64,000 bases of DNA from Malurus cyaneus samueli (GCA_009741485.1 CM019236.1:32267529-32331528); one strand, 5' to 3'. Positions 1-13,300 are shown, counted from the stretch's first letter. The notes: generated by a model not told the origin, from the sequence alone. A program made the numbers and translations.

Positions 1-3000
1 GGCATTGGTCAAAACCTTTTATCAGCCTAATGATATCATTCAGAGATAAATCACAAACAGAGAAGCACCACGAGGTGCTCATAAATAGTTTACCTCATCC
101 TTCCCTTCTGAACTTGTGTGCCTTGTAAGTTCCACAATTGCTCTAGTGAGGTCACACAGGCACACAGAGAAGGGCTGGAATACACTTTAGCTGCTCTGCA
201 AGAATGATCACACAACGATCTCCCAGCAGTGCATCTGCCTGGCATTGCTGGTGCCGAGGGGAGCACAGCCTGCAGGGTCCAAGCACAACGGGCTGCCACC
301 CTCTGCCTACCCAGCCTGCAGAGCATCTCCACTGAAGGGAGAAATACCAGCAACACAGCAAAACCAAAAATCTTGCAGAAGGATGAAGAAAATTTGAACT
401 GGTGTTTCTTGATAAACAGAAGAATAAATCTAAAAGAACACCCAAACAAATATAGAAACAAATAATAGCCAGAGAGGAAGTCAAAGACATTTTAAGAAAT
501 AAAGTGCTATTTGTTCTGTTGTGATTTATTGTGAGACTACACTCCATTGTCTTGCCTACTAGACTCTGTTTTGATGTGAAACAAAAATACATTTCAGTGA
601 ATATGACAGCACAATGTAATGTACAAGTCAGCCCAAAAATTGTGGACCTGGCTCATAAATTCACATAAGAAAAATTAATATTTATCAATTTTTTTGGTAA
701 AGATACTGTCCATAACAAGACACCATCATACACCTTGCGGAAAGAACAGTACTTCAGTCTTTCGAACAAATCAGCATAATTTAAATTGTTTTCACATTTT
801 TTTCTAAAGCATCCTTGAAATTCAAAAGCCTCGTTCTTAATTAGACTATATTATGTATACATTTATCTGGCTCTTCTTTGCAAGCCTTTCTTCTTTGCAA
901 GGTTGTTATTGAGGGACATTTCCCATGTAGTTGATTAACACCGCATTTTCTCTATCAGGCTAGTATAGCAAATTTCCCAGAGAATTTAGTAAAAATTTTG
1001 CTAAAAAAAGGAAGTAGCACTATTATTTACATCTGAACAGTCCATTCAATTTTAGAAAATACAGTGAATTCTACATCCTTTTCCATCAGAGGAAAAAAAC
1101 CCAAGACCGGGGTTTCACATTTCCACTCTCACCTTAGATCACAAATTACTTTTTGGCAGCTATCTCAGTTTGTGACGAGGCACACATCTGCAGGTGGTCT
1201 CTGTATCTCATCTGTTCCTCCTAGAAAACACAGTTCTTGTGATATGTGTTTCTAACACTAAACCTAAAATCATAGCTGGAAACCTACAGACACACCAGAA
1301 AGCAGGTTCTTTGTGACAATGCTGTGAGTAGAAAGAGACAGCAGCAGAATGGAATTTCAACTGAGGTACTGTAGGCAAGTGTGAATATTAGTATTTAAGT
1401 AATTCCCATCATTCTTGGTAAACATTAGGGTGCCTGATTGATTGCATGTATTAAACACAAGACTCTCTTCTAGTGGGAGCTAGCCATTTGGCCCTAAATA
1501 ATATTTAAACCGAGCTCTTGGCCTTAGACATTCCTCTTTGACAAGACTATGACAGTTTTTGGCAAAGCTGTGAGAACAAATGGCAAGTGTCAGTAGTCTG
1601 ACTTTCACAATATCATTGCAAATTTTATCAAGGTGTGCTGTGTATGTAACCAAAGCATGGAACTCACATTTGTAAATAAGAAACAGATCACAGATTCTTT
1701 GTGTTTGTGTATGAATTTTTGACACTGTAAAGATATATACTCACCTTAATTAAGTGATATATATAATTAAGATATATACTCACCTGCTACAGACGTAGCA
1801 ACTGTAAACTTACCTTTCAAGTATGTCTAGAAAAACCTAGAATGCTAAGAAAAAGGAAGGAAAAATTTACATGGAAATTACTATAATTTAAACATTACCA
1901 AGTTCAATTCTGTTCTGAATTCAACTAGAATATTGTACCTATACCATAGCTATCTCCCATCTTTACCAGCATCTCAAAATTTAAGATGAGATACACTGTT
2001 TATAAATAGTGGACAATCAGATAATGGTGCTCTTGGCATTGAATCTTTTTTTGTATGAGGCATCAACTTTTTTTCTGGTAACTGTAATAACTAAAAATGG
2101 GTAAGATTAAGAGAAATTTATTCCAGACTTAATTTTTTGGCTTTTGTGCCTTCAGTAACATTCATGAATTCCCTTCCCCTCCCAACTTCAGTGCCTTGGA
2201 TTTATCTTTGGAGAGCAGTAAATAGTCTCCTACAAAACAGAAAGTAAGTGAAGTCTGTTGGTGTCCAGATTCAGGGCAAAAATGCAGCGCAAAAGGTCCT
2301 AAGTGATCTGTGCTCACATTTCAGTTTCACTCTAAGCAGAGAGAACTGTAGAAGTTCTGGGTTGTGCCCATTTCTCTTTTTGCTCTTTTTTTCAGTGATG
2401 AAACAGAGGGTCCATGTTATAGGACAAATGACAGAGAAGAAATTCTTCCATGAGCAAATCTTAATGTGATCATGTTCAGTCATTCCTCATCCAGTGTTTT
2501 AAACAAATTCATCCTCACAAATGGAAAACTCCTTTCTCCACTTAAATTTTCATATTTTGGATATTAAGGAGGCAAAATGTTATCGGCTGTTCTGCCTTTA
2601 TTTTACTCTATTGCTATCTCACTTATTTTTAGTGCTGATTTTTCATTTATCTGAAATGCATGATATCCAGATCTTTGAAAAGACAGGAAGAGGAAAGTAG
2701 GCATTCATAACCAAATACACCAACAAATGTGATACTATTTAAAAGTTTACTTGCCAAGAGCCTTCTAAAAGCTTAACTTCTCTGGAACATGGCAGCACAT
2801 GTGCCAAAAAAAAATGGAGAGAAAAAAAATAGTGCTTTTCATTCTTAAGCTTCTTCCACAGCTTTGTGTGCCTTTTTATCCACTTCCGTGTTTTCAGAAG
2901 ACGGTTTCTTCTTCTCCACTTTATAGTATCTGTCTCATCTGTGAGCTTATCAGCAGTTCCCACTGGGGGTGCTTTTCCAGAACTGTCTAAATCTCCACAA

Positions 3001-6000
3001 TTCCTCAAATCCTGGCACCAAATCCATTTTCACGTACTATAAAAGCTAAGCACTCAACAGGTAGATGTGAAAAAGCAAATTGTACTTTCTGGCTGCGTGT
3101 TAGCAAGACACAACACAGAAGCATCTTTTACATTTGCCACATGGCTTCTCACTTTCCCTCTCTTGTTCCTTTTTCTTGTCTCATGATAAGCTTTGATTCA
3201 GCAAAGCACTGAAACTTGCCATTGACTTTCAAATGTGGTTTTAATCCTCACCCAAGTGGTCTCCTCCCCACCACGAAGGCACATGTGCATGAACACACAG
3301 CAAGGCACGTGTTTTGCTGAACTGGGGCCTCACATTGTAACTTTTCTGGGGAGGCACCACTCTAGCCATGCATTTGCAAAGTGCTTGGCACCAAGACTTA
3401 AGGCTGTATGGACACTTGAAGGTGCTCTTCACTGAAAAGCAATCACAGCAATGGCAGCTATCGACCTTCATAGTCCCACAGAACTAAGTGGGAACCCAAA
3501 GATGTCCTTATGTGTTGAAGTGACTTGCTGGGAAGTCATAAGGACTAATATGATACATTTATACATATATGGCCATATGGTAGAGAGAAGGCCACCTGAA
3601 GCCTACAAGGTTCCCAGCACCAGAGGTGCTATAATCCCAGCTCATTCCAAACATCTGGAACTTCATGTCTGGTAGTAAGAGAGGTTGCAACCTGGAGAAC
3701 ATTATTGATTTTAAAAATTTGCCTCCAAAGAAAGGCAAGGGTCACATGTACGTAAAACTGAGATGGTCACAGTTAACTGTCAGTATAATTTGCTTAATGA
3801 GCCAAGAATTCCTAAATTATTTATGTCAATGTACCCCACTTAGCTCCCACTAAGCTAATGGATTTGCATGTGCTTGTCACTGGGAGCAAAAGCTGAAGTT
3901 TGTTCTTAAGACGGTCATTACACATTTTTGAGGCAGCACGGTCCACATGTTTCCCATCCTAGGTACAAATACATAGATGGTACCAGATGTTGTCCATTGG
4001 ACAGAAAGGAGCTAAGCTCCAAGTTGACAGCTGTAGCTGATGAGGTCATCAATACAATTTGGAGATGGAAAGAGTTCAGTGGAAAAAAACATGTCACTTT
4101 TTCTTTTTCTCTTGTTTGAAGTCACTGAGCTTCAGGGTTCAGGGGAATTGTTGCTTTGACTTTATTCTTCGGTAGACGGGTGGCTGCCTGCCAGTGGCAG
4201 CTGCATATGGGATCATTTGCATTGCATGAGGAGTCTCTTGTTTAAAGGGAAACTCTTCCTTCCCTTAGATCATCTGCTTCTTTAGAGTCAGGGCCACTGT
4301 TTCACACAGATTGTATTCTTCCTTTAATCTTTTCTCTCTGCTTACTCTGTACTCGTTAACAAGTGTCCAAAGCCAGGTTTAGCAGACTCATCTGGGATAG
4401 CTGAAAAAGCCAGTCAATGGACAAAGAAGGAATTATTTGATATTCCTGTGGTTGCATACTTACATGAGAGGATTTTTGCAGTGGACATATGCTCTCTTAC
4501 ATCACCATGCTATAAGCAGGAGTCTAAAAACCTGCTATTTGCTGCACACAGAATGGATATTTAACCTGTCTTGGGACCAGTGTTCTGTGTTTGCACCTCA
4601 TGTAGACAGTGGGGTTCCCCTCCCAGAGCCCCACATCAAACAATTGAGTGCCTTTCATCTCCAGGGGCAATGCAGCTCATTTCTTTTGCACCTGACAAAT
4701 CAGGGACAATCAACTATTTTAATGGGTTTTGTGGGGGAAGTAAAGAGTGAGAGAGAGAGGAAAAAGTTCCCCTAGAATGATATTATAAAAGCTGTGACTA
4801 ACATATTAGCAATTTGGCTTCATACCCTGAACACAGGAGAGTGCCTACATGTAAAATAAGATTAAGTGACTGTGATATAGCTCAGGCACTCAAGCCCAAA
4901 CTTGCTGGATGGTTGCCTTTTCAGATCTAAGGCATACACTGTAAACACTGCTTTCCATACTTGTGATATAAGTTGTCTTTTTATCTCCTTTTGTTTCCTC
5001 CACCTCCTCTTACTTCCTTTCCCAGAACTTCCAAGAGTAGGTGCTTTCCTGCTGTCTGATACAGGTTTAGGATTTGCTGTGCATGGCCTCTCTGGCCCTG
5101 CAAGGCTGTCTCTGAATTCCAGTCTGTAAAGTAATTTTGCCTTCAAAAGGTAAGAATCTTATAAACTGTAATAAAAGCCACAAGTGGAGAAACCTAATTA
5201 AAGTGGCAATAGCATTTTAATACCTGCCATCTCATAAAGCAGAGCAGACATGGTTTTAATATGACCTTTATTAAAGTAATCAGCTAAGCTGATGAGAAGA
5301 AAAAAAGGGAGAAATAGACTCTTTAAAAGTCTTGTTAACCTCCTCTCTGTTTTGAAACTACTTTGCAACCTGCCAAAAGAAAGGAAGCAAAAGAAATAAG
5401 GAGAACAAGCATGAGAACATGCTAGACAGGTTGCGAGTTCATTGTGTCTTTGCTAGATATACACACATCAGTGACTGACTAGAAAGGGGAAAGGAAAAAA
5501 TACCCACAAAACCCCAAAAACAGCAAGAGAAAGCATGTCCAGGCGTCTAATCTTTGGGAGACTAGCCAGATTTCATTTACAGCCAGCCAAGTTAGATTTG
5601 CCAGCTGAGACTCTCTCCCTTTCAGTGTCTGTAAACTGGTGCAGACATGGTGAGTCGAGCAGACAAGTTATCAAAATGAAATTACTGTGGAATACCAGGA
5701 AAATAAGTGCTGTTACAAACGTTGCAACCCAAACACATATCAAAGAGCTAATTTTAATTGTGATTTGTTCTAAAAGCAATTCAAGTAATTCCTGAATATC
5801 ACAGAAAAAAAGGAAGTTCTGATTATTGCTTGTTTTGTAGGTGGTTTTTGTTAACACAGGGCCTGTTAAACCCCTGGTGCATAGTAACTATAGATTCCAC
5901 TTTGTTCATTCCCTTTGAAGTCAGTTTGCTTTTGGTCTTTACCTAACTTGGCAATTTTCTACAAGCTAATTTGTATGCAGCCCTGGTCAGAACCTGCCAC

Positions 6001-6105
6001 CCAGAATTCTGTATGTGAATTTACCATCAGCGGGAATGAATTTACTGTAGGGATAGAGATGGATATTGTGGTGGAAAACGGGGATAGAACAAATACAGAA
6101 AACAC
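1..6105. other. Intergenic block without recognised genes
   Basis: 6.1 kb of AT-rich sequence. A 16-bp direct repeat AGATATATACTCACCT (1731-1746 and 1770-1785) flanks an AT-rich palindrome. No exon, CR1 or LTR was recognised. Open frames are at most 146 codons and show no domain. Confidence 0.6.
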
Positions 6106-6340
6106 AGGGAGAGAAGAGAGAAGAGAGAAAAAAAAAAAAAAAAAGAAGAAATGAGAGAAGAAGTAGAGAGAAGAAGAGAGGAGAAGAGAGGAAAGAGAGG
6201 AAGAGAGGAAGAGAGGAAGAGAGAGAGAGGAAGAGAGGAGAGAAAAGAGAGAAAAAAGAGAAGGAAAAAAAGGAAAGAAAGAAAGAAAGAAAGAAGAAAG
6301 AAGAAAGAAAGAAGAAAGAGAAGAAAGAAAGAAAAAGGGA

Positions 6341-6380
<40 letters not shown>

Positions 6381-6389
6381 AATGAAAGA
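6106..6389. repeat. Purine-only (GAAA/GAGA)n tract
   Basis: 284 bp of A and G with only three T (6152, 6164, 6383). The run 6165-6382 is 218 uninterrupted purines. It starts with GAGA units and an A run, then moves through GGAAGAGA to perfect GAAA near 6340-6380. Open frames through it encode only Lys/Glu/Arg or Phe/Ser/Leu strings and are not genes. Confidence 0.98.
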
Positions 6390-6390
6390 C

Positions 6391-8384
6391 AGGGGGACCA
6401 AGAATAAAGACAAAACAAGACAATGAAAGAAAGAAAAAAGAAAAGAAAGAATCATTGCCAAGCAAATAACAAATATGGGAAAGCTGAAAATACTTGAAGA
6501 AAGCCTGACATGATGGCAAAGCAGAGGGAGGGGTGCAACTACAAAGAACAGCTAGAAATCATGCTTTATTTAAATGTTCTGCATCTTTCAAACTATTCTG
6601 TACTTTTCATGCTATGATATCCACCAAATGGAGACTAAAATATTCTCCAAAACCCTGAAACCCTCAGGGACTTGGAAAAACAGGACAGCAAAAATATAGG
6701 CTGTGTCTAAGGAGTGGGAAAAAAAAGTGACCTAGAATTCTGTCTGCATCACAGATTTAGTGAGACTTGTGTTCCCTCTGCTTTGCTGTCACTTTTTTCT
6801 AGTGGGGACAGAAAACTAATTTAGTGGGGACAGAAAAAATTTTATGTGTACTAGCTATTGCTACTATGTCAATGCCACATACAGGATTTTACCAAAATGT
6901 AAAATGTTTTTTTTTACAAAAAACTAAAACCAAATTACTTCTAGGAAGAACACTGTGAATTATGTTTTGAAATCATCTAGAAGAATCACATTTGGCTTTA
7001 AACAGAAGGTTGAACCTTTTTAAGGAAATGCTAACAACAGCCAGAGTTATAATCAGTGGAAAATATTTCGGAAAAGCTATTAAAACTCATATTTTAGGGC
7101 TCAAGCCAATCTTTATTGTGGGCCAAAATGAGACTTAATACAGTGGCAGGGAAGGAACAGGGCAGCTTAATCCACATCTGCTTGCTGTTATTTTCCACCA
7201 CTGTCTTTGAATGGTCTCATCGATGTGAGAGAGAGGAGTCTGGAATAGATGGTCCTCAAGTCTGATCCATTCAGACAATGCCTGTGTTTTATTAGGTTTA
7301 TTTTGTTTAGCAGCAGCACTGCTTCTGGCATTGGGCTGTTCCCAAATAGAGAGCCCTGACTAAGCTGAATCATCATGAGATTGAACTGATGCTGATGGGA
7401 AAGTGCAGCACTCTGCAAAGCTCATCTTTTCTCATGTGACACTGCCATGAAAGCTTCTGCCCGCTGCTAGCCCAGTGCTCAGGATTCACATGGCCTTCTC
7501 ACAGTTCCTACAAGGGAGAAGTATTTTCTCTGAGACTGCCCTTGAGAACACCTCACCCCTTCTTGCTGGACTTTGCAGTTCATCCCTGGCAGAAGAGAGG
7601 TTAGGCAATTTCAGAGTTCATTGCTGCGTTTCCCCATAAGAAGGGGCAGAATCTTCCAAGTGTTCAAATGCTGGTAAGGTTTCTGCTCTGTAGTTTGACC
7701 AGGTTTCTGCTCTGTAGTATGGCCATGCAGAGACCTTCCCCACAGCTCTCACCTTTCCCCAACATCTCCAGCTCAACACTCAGAGACCTTCCTGTGAGCA
7801 GTCCAGCTGTCTGCCCTCAGCCCACACCACCCATCATGGCTGTGCTACATATGCAGCCACAGCTCATGTCCAGCCTTACCGAGCCTTCCACACACATCAC
7901 TGAGCCCTCAGAATCAGCCCAGTGCACCTGCTGGTCATGTCTGGGCAATAAGACTGAAAAACAGAGTGCAAACTGTGAAGCAGCTTCGTAGCCTTGGATA
8001 GCCATTTCCCAGCCAAAACTAAACCCTAACTGTTGAAGAAGAGCTCCCCAGGGACATGGCTTCCTGGTGGGCATCTGTCCCCAGGGATTCACCCATAAAT
8101 TGGAGACCTGCTTGGAGCTAAGCTCTTGGACTTCAGGATGAGATGGTCAGCCATGCCTTTCTAATTCAGAGATGTTGGCAGGAGCTGGTGGTGGCCCTCC
8201 TGCTTGGCCTCAGTGGCCTCGGTGTCTGCTTGTCCTCAGTTTAAGGTTTGGTTTCAGGCCCAGTTTTGTCTCAGTTCTTTGTGCTCTAAAGAAAAGCAAC
8301 TGTGGCAGAGAGATTTCCTTCAAGTCACTGTGAAAACAGCAGAAGAAGACGGTTGTGTTTATTTTTTGAACAGATGATGCAGAG
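6391..8384. other. Intergenic block without recognised genes
   Basis: Nothing recognised. A short purine-rich continuation of the preceding tract lies at 6424-6450, and a 17-bp direct repeat (GGTTTCTGCTCTGTAGT at 7678 and 7702) is present. Confidence 0.6.
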
Positions 8385-8470
8385 TATCATAGAATCACAG
8401 CATCATTAGATTGGAATGACCTTCTGACCTTCAAGATGATCAGATATAGCTGCTAAGGCAGCACTGCTGA
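8385..8470 (-). mobile_element. CR1 3' tail fragment
   Basis: TATCATAGAATCACAGCATCATTAGATTGGAATGACC is the reverse-oriented CR1 3' end. About 85 bp before similarity fades. Confidence 0.8.
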
Positions 8471-9018
8471 GCCTGCAGCTGTCCAGCTGCCCAGAGGGCA
8501 GAACTCTTCTCCAGTCTTCCTTTACTTCACTAAACTGTGAAACCACGAGTGTCACTTGTCATGCTTTACTGGAAATTTGGTGCTTCCTTCTAGCTTCACA
8601 CAGTGAATTTTAATGCTATTATTGGACAGAACAACTTATATATCTCTCATGAAAGAAAGCGTTTGCTTAGTTACAGTTTTTGCATGCTTCTCACCTGACT
8701 GACCTGCTACTGTTATGTAGGCTAGCATATACACATCAGCCTCTTTGGTTGAAATAAAGCGCAAGAACCAATGTGTAAGCAGTCTCAAACTTAAACCAGA
8801 CAAGAACATATGTAAACCACTTTTTTTTATGTTTGTGTTGGTTTTACTTGGCCCAGTTTTTGGAGGTGGGGGGGCCAAAAAGATGGCGCCTGTGAGAAGC
8901 TTCTGGAGGCTTCCACCATGTCCAGCAGAGCCAATTGCTGTTGGCTCTGAGGATGATGGACATGCCACTGACCAAACCTGGGCCAATTAAAGATAGTGGT
9001 TACGCCTCTGTGAAAACA

Positions 9019-9026
9019 TATTTAAG
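9019..9026 (+). promoter_or_regulatory. TATA-like motif of the LTR promoter
   Basis: TATTTAAG just before the expected start of the LTR R region. The sister copy has ATTGTTAAG here. Activity is not known. Confidence 0.35.
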
Positions 9027-9167
9027 AAGAAATCAAAACAAGGGCACTCAGAGTAGTTTTGCCATGGAGGAGGCTGAGAAATAGTGAAGGATGCAGACAC
9101 CAAGTCAGTGCAGGAGGGGAGGACTGCTCAGGCGCGGAGCTGGGATTCCTTTGCAGGCCAGGTGATA

Positions 9168-9390
9168 CCATGGTGGAGCAGGCTGTCCCCTGCAGCCCAT
9201 GGTGCCATGGTGGAGCAGGCTGTCCCCTGCAGCCCATGGTGACCATGGTGGAGCAGGCTGTCCCCTGCAGCCCACGGTGACCATGTGGAGCAGGCTGTCC
9301 CTGCACCCACGGTGACCATGGTGAGCAGGCTGTCCCCCTGCAGCCATGGTGACCATGGTGGAGCAGCCTGTCTCCCCTGCAGCCCATGGG
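9168..9390 (+). repeat. Six-unit minisatellite inside the LTR
   Basis: Units of 35-38 bp starting at 9168, 9205, 9243, 9281, 9316 and 9353, each CCATGGTGGAGCAGGCTGTC followed by a CCCTGCAGCCCATGGTGA-like half. Unit four and five have small deletions. The sister LTR at 17.6 kb has only about one unit. Confidence 0.97.
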
Positions 9391-9886
9391 TCCACAGAGG
9401 GTGCAGAGATCCACCCACAGCCCATGGAGAGCGAGGTCCCCACGCCGGAGCGGGCAGGACGCCGAGAAGGGGCTGTGTCCAGCAGGAGAGCCATGGAGAG
9501 AGAGGCCTTGCTCCCGAGATGGAACAGCTGGCCTTTGGACTGCACCCAGGGGACGAGGACCCACGGTGCAGCAGTTTTGAGATGACTGTTTTGCCGGAGG
9601 GGGGACTCAGCAGCAGCAGATGTGTGTGACTGCTGCTCGTGAGAGTGGAACCACGCCGGAGAGGTTCACAGAGAACTGTCTCCCGTGGGAGGGACCCCAC
9701 GATAATGCGAGGGAAGGACTCCTCTACCTCAGCTGTCACAGAGGATCCGGTGATGAACTGACCAACCCACACCCTGTTTCTTCCTGCTGCTTTGTTGTAT
9801 GTGGGAAGGGGGGAGGGATTGGGGAGAAGATCGGTGTCTTTGAGGGTTGTAATTTATTTCTCATTCTCCTCTCTGACTTTATTAGT

Positions 9887-9892
9887 AATAAA
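9887..9892 (+). promoter_or_regulatory. LTR poly(A) signal (AATAAA)
   Basis: AATAAA followed within about 35 bases by TGTGCCTGTTTTGTCC. Position is as expected for the R region end of an LTR. Confidence 0.5.
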
Positions 9893-10345
9893 TTCACTTG
9901 ATTTTTAAGTTGTGCCTGTTTTGTCCATCAAGTGTTTCCTCCTTGTTCTATTCACCATGAACTTTTGTTGTTTTTTTTTCCCCCCTTCGCTCTTCTCTAC
10001 CTGGTGTGGTGGTGGGGAGAGCGAATGAGCAGGTGTTGTGGGTGCCTGGCTTTTGGCCAGCATTCCAAACCGCAACACTTTTAAAGTTTGATTTTCCCAT
10101 TTCACACTTTATCCGAAAGCAATGCTTGCTTTACAGGCTGGACTCTCCTAACTTCAGTGATTTAATTTGTTTAAAGTGGGACTGTCACAAGTGTTACTCG
10201 AGCCCTGAAACCTTGATAGTGTTTCAGAACTTCTCATTCACCACTTAAGTAACAAGTATTTCTGCTAATGAACAAATCTGCAATTTGACCTGTATTCTTT
10301 TAGGTATACAATATTTTTTAACTATTCTTCCTTGTTCAAGTATCA

Positions 10346-10397
10346 TTCAAACCATTAAGAGCTCAAGTTTTTCGTTCAAACCATTAAGAGCTCAAGT
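10346..10397. repeat. Direct repeat pair, 23 bp, period 29
   Basis: TTCAAACCATTAAGAGCTCA plus AGT occurs twice, identically, separated by six bases. Confidence 0.97.
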
Positions 10398-13300
10398 GAC
10401 TACAGAGTTTTTTCTACATCTGTCCTTATTTCTTCCAATTCTGGGAATCTCAAGATAAACACAACAAAATTTCTTGTTGAACCCTTTTATTTGTGAGATA
10501 TTGAAAGAATTAAAATAGCTAGCCTAACAAGCTCCCAATGGTGCTACTGCTGACAGAGTTTTTCAGGCTGAGTGAGTGGAGGAACTATTTTTAAACAGAA
10601 TTTGTTGCCCAGGTCAGTAGGCACTTGGGGCTATGCCGCATGTTCAAAATCTCGCAATGTATCTCCTGCATCTCTGGTAGCACACTAGCTTAGCAAACTT
10701 CTCTAGAATTCATGGGCCCCCTCTTCTACACACATATTTTTGAAAAATGGCATTTTTGAGACTTTTCATGACAATGTCTACAAAAGATGTTGCAAAGTAG
10801 GAATGCTTAGGATTCAGCCACTGTTGGGATCTCAAAGCAAGGCACAATCTGCATTGACAGCCACAAAACTCTGTAAGGTCAGGGCTCTTGCTTTACCCAT
10901 TAAAATTTTAACTCATAAGGTTTTTTTAATTCTATCTTTCTGATTCTTTTCCCCAGTCCACTAGGGATGAATGAGCTAGTGCCTGTGTGGTGCTTAGTTG
11001 CTGTCTATGATAAAACAACAACACCCCCAAATATGCAAACAAAATGCTGTGTGTGGATTCAGTGCAGCAGGAGAGGGCATAAGGCTTCAAAAAGGTGGCT
11101 GATATGCTAATACAGCTGACAGACAGGACATATGGAAATATGCCTGTGAGCCATCCTCCTTTTCTTCTATAAAAGTCAAGAACAACCAGTAAATCATGAT
11201 AAAATTACCTTTGTTGCCCACAGTATTTACTGAAGTGTATTATGTGGTTTATATAAACAAGGTTGTGAACGGTCCAGTGTTTTAAGAAATGAGTTGGAGT
11301 CCTCTCATATTGGCAGCACCAAGGCTAAAGTGTTATTTTGAGAATTATCTCAAGATTATTTTCAGGACAGTGCCTCTGTGCATGCCATGCCACAGCCTCT
11401 GCCTATAAGACAAGTTTCTCCATTGTATGTGGTATGTGAAGTTGTTTCAAAAATTTACATGTGTTTATAGAGAGCTTTAAATTGCAGCCTATTTGCAAGT
11501 GTTTTGTTTCATATATTAAAATATCTTTTTGAGCCCAGACCTGCAATGATTTGACCATACAACAGAAATTACAGTGCAAACAAAAAACAGCTCTTAACTT
11601 CAAAACCAGCTCAAAACATCAGGTACAGAAGTGTGTTACATGGCTGAATTCAACAGAATGTACTGTCTTGGCGAGTCCAGCCATTTGCCATACGCACCAG
11701 AGTTGAAAGGGAGGTCCTGTAACAGCACATGCTCTGGCAAGATGAGTTCAGGTGGAAGACTGAAAGGATATTCCTGAATTTGTTTGCAGTTTGTCCACTA
11801 GGCTCATCAGCAGAGATGGCAGCAGCAACCAGTTGTGCTCGTGGATGAAGCTCTCCCTTGTGCTTCCTGTGCCCTAGCAGCATCCTCGCAGAGATACGTT
11901 TGCAGGTAAATCCAATTTCAGTAAACTAGATCAGGGAAGGAATGGCGTGCAATAAAACCTTAACCAAAATATTCCTTGATTTCAAATCCAGGGCAGGTGC
12001 CTGGTTGTACTGGTGGAGCCTGAAGGGACAGTCTTTAGAAGGAGGTAGGAAATACCAATTTTAATATCACCCCTTTCTACAATCAAACAATTTTGCTCTT
12101 GCACTGGAAAGTGGGCAGATACCCAGTGATGTGGAGGGCAGCAGTGTGTGGGCCTGAACGTACCCATAATGTTTGAAGAGCTTAGCTGCTTGCAGATGGT
12201 TGGGCAGACAACTACAAAAGGCCAAAGCTGGAAGAAATTGTGTCTTGGAATCAATTCAGCTTCTTTATAGAGATCTTCCAAATGCATACCTGATGTATTC
12301 TTTGAGAGAACACTGCTACTAACAAGCATTTGATGACAATGAAGTAGTGGAAGATTGTCAGGAGCATTTATTCAATCTCCTTCATTCTTTTACTCTCTTC
12401 ATTCTTTTACTCCTCTATATCCAGCCTAAAGCTAGAGTCAGCTCACAGCAGTAGGTGATGGATTATCTGAAAAATTGTTCAAGAAATTTGGAAGGGGTTT
12501 ATTAGTCCGGAGCCAGTGTACACTAGAACTAGACAGATGATCCAATATTCCTACTCCTTTCTAGAAGCAAATGAGTTTGTTATGGAGGTGAGCCGAGAAC
12601 TATCCTGAACAGTGCCAAATATTTTCCAGAGTCAGAAACTACTGAGAGGAAAGCTCCTTTTTACTGCCAAATGCCTGAGGCAAAAGGGAACATGGATAAA
12701 TTCCACTGAAGGAAAAGACGAATCCAGCAGACGTGGATGAGAGACAGTTGAGCCAGAGCTGCCAGATGGGTACATGATGCCATGTACAACTGCAATACCT
12801 GCTCTTTTAGCCAAAATATTTTTAAAAACTCTAAGAAAAGAAAGAGTGCAACTCCGAATTGCGACCTCATTTGCCAGGCCTGGACCTTTCCACCAGGTGA
12901 GTCATGGCTCCTTCTAGAGAGCATCAGCATTCTTCCTCTTGAAAACCAATAAATAATAATTCATGACAACAGAAAGATAATTACAAGTCAAACTAATTAT
13001 ACTGTGTAGGTAAAATATACACGAAGCACTATCATTAAGGGGAGAGCAATAAGAACAATTCAGCCATCAATAACTTTGTTGTCATACCCTTTAAGGATGA
13101 CTAGTACAAGACAGGGTAGCAGCCCTCTATGTAAAGCAGTCATAGACCTGTCAGGACAACCAGTTAATGGGGACCAAATTTTTAAGCATGAAAGCATGAC
13201 CTTGCAAGAGTTTTGGAAACATGTAGGCAACATGCATGAATAAGTTATTTACCTGGACAATAGGGAAAAGTGTGCTGAAGCACCCTAGTCCAGCACATAA

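Larger units (their letters stand above)
8834..10077 (+). mobile_element. Avian endogenous-retrovirus solo LTR with internal minisatellite
   Basis: A 1.24-kb LTR beginning TGTGTTGGTTTT and ending CCAAACCGCAACA, with the TG...CA ends of a retroviral LTR. It belongs to a common avian ERV LTR type; I cannot name the exact subfamily. In order it has a YY1-like AAGATGGCG (8880-8888), TGTGAGAAGCTTCTGGA, a TATA-like TATTTAAG (9019-9026), a C/G-rich region with six minisatellite units (9168-9390), GTCTCCCGTGGGAGGGACCC, and AATAAA (9887-9892) followed by TGCCTGTTTTGTCC. No internal retroviral coding sequence is adjacent. A matching target-site duplication was not found. Long minus-strand frames here (up to 214 codons) are antisense minisatellite translations. 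Confidence 0.88.

Noticed and set aside
5959..6519. Overlapping open frames up to 186 codons on both strands, made of Phe/Ser/Leu or Lys/Glu/Arg
   Set aside because: They are translations of the purine tract, in all frames at once, with no protein-like composition outside it.
9168..9390. Regular repeat array considered as a CRISPR-like array
   Set aside because: Units are directly adjacent with no unique spacers, inside an LTR in a vertebrate genome.
9128..9772. 214-codon open frame on the minus strand with repeated PWSPWAAGDSLL-like units
   Set aside because: It is the antisense reading of the LTR minisatellite. Codon repetition follows the DNA repeat and the sister LTR does not keep the frame.
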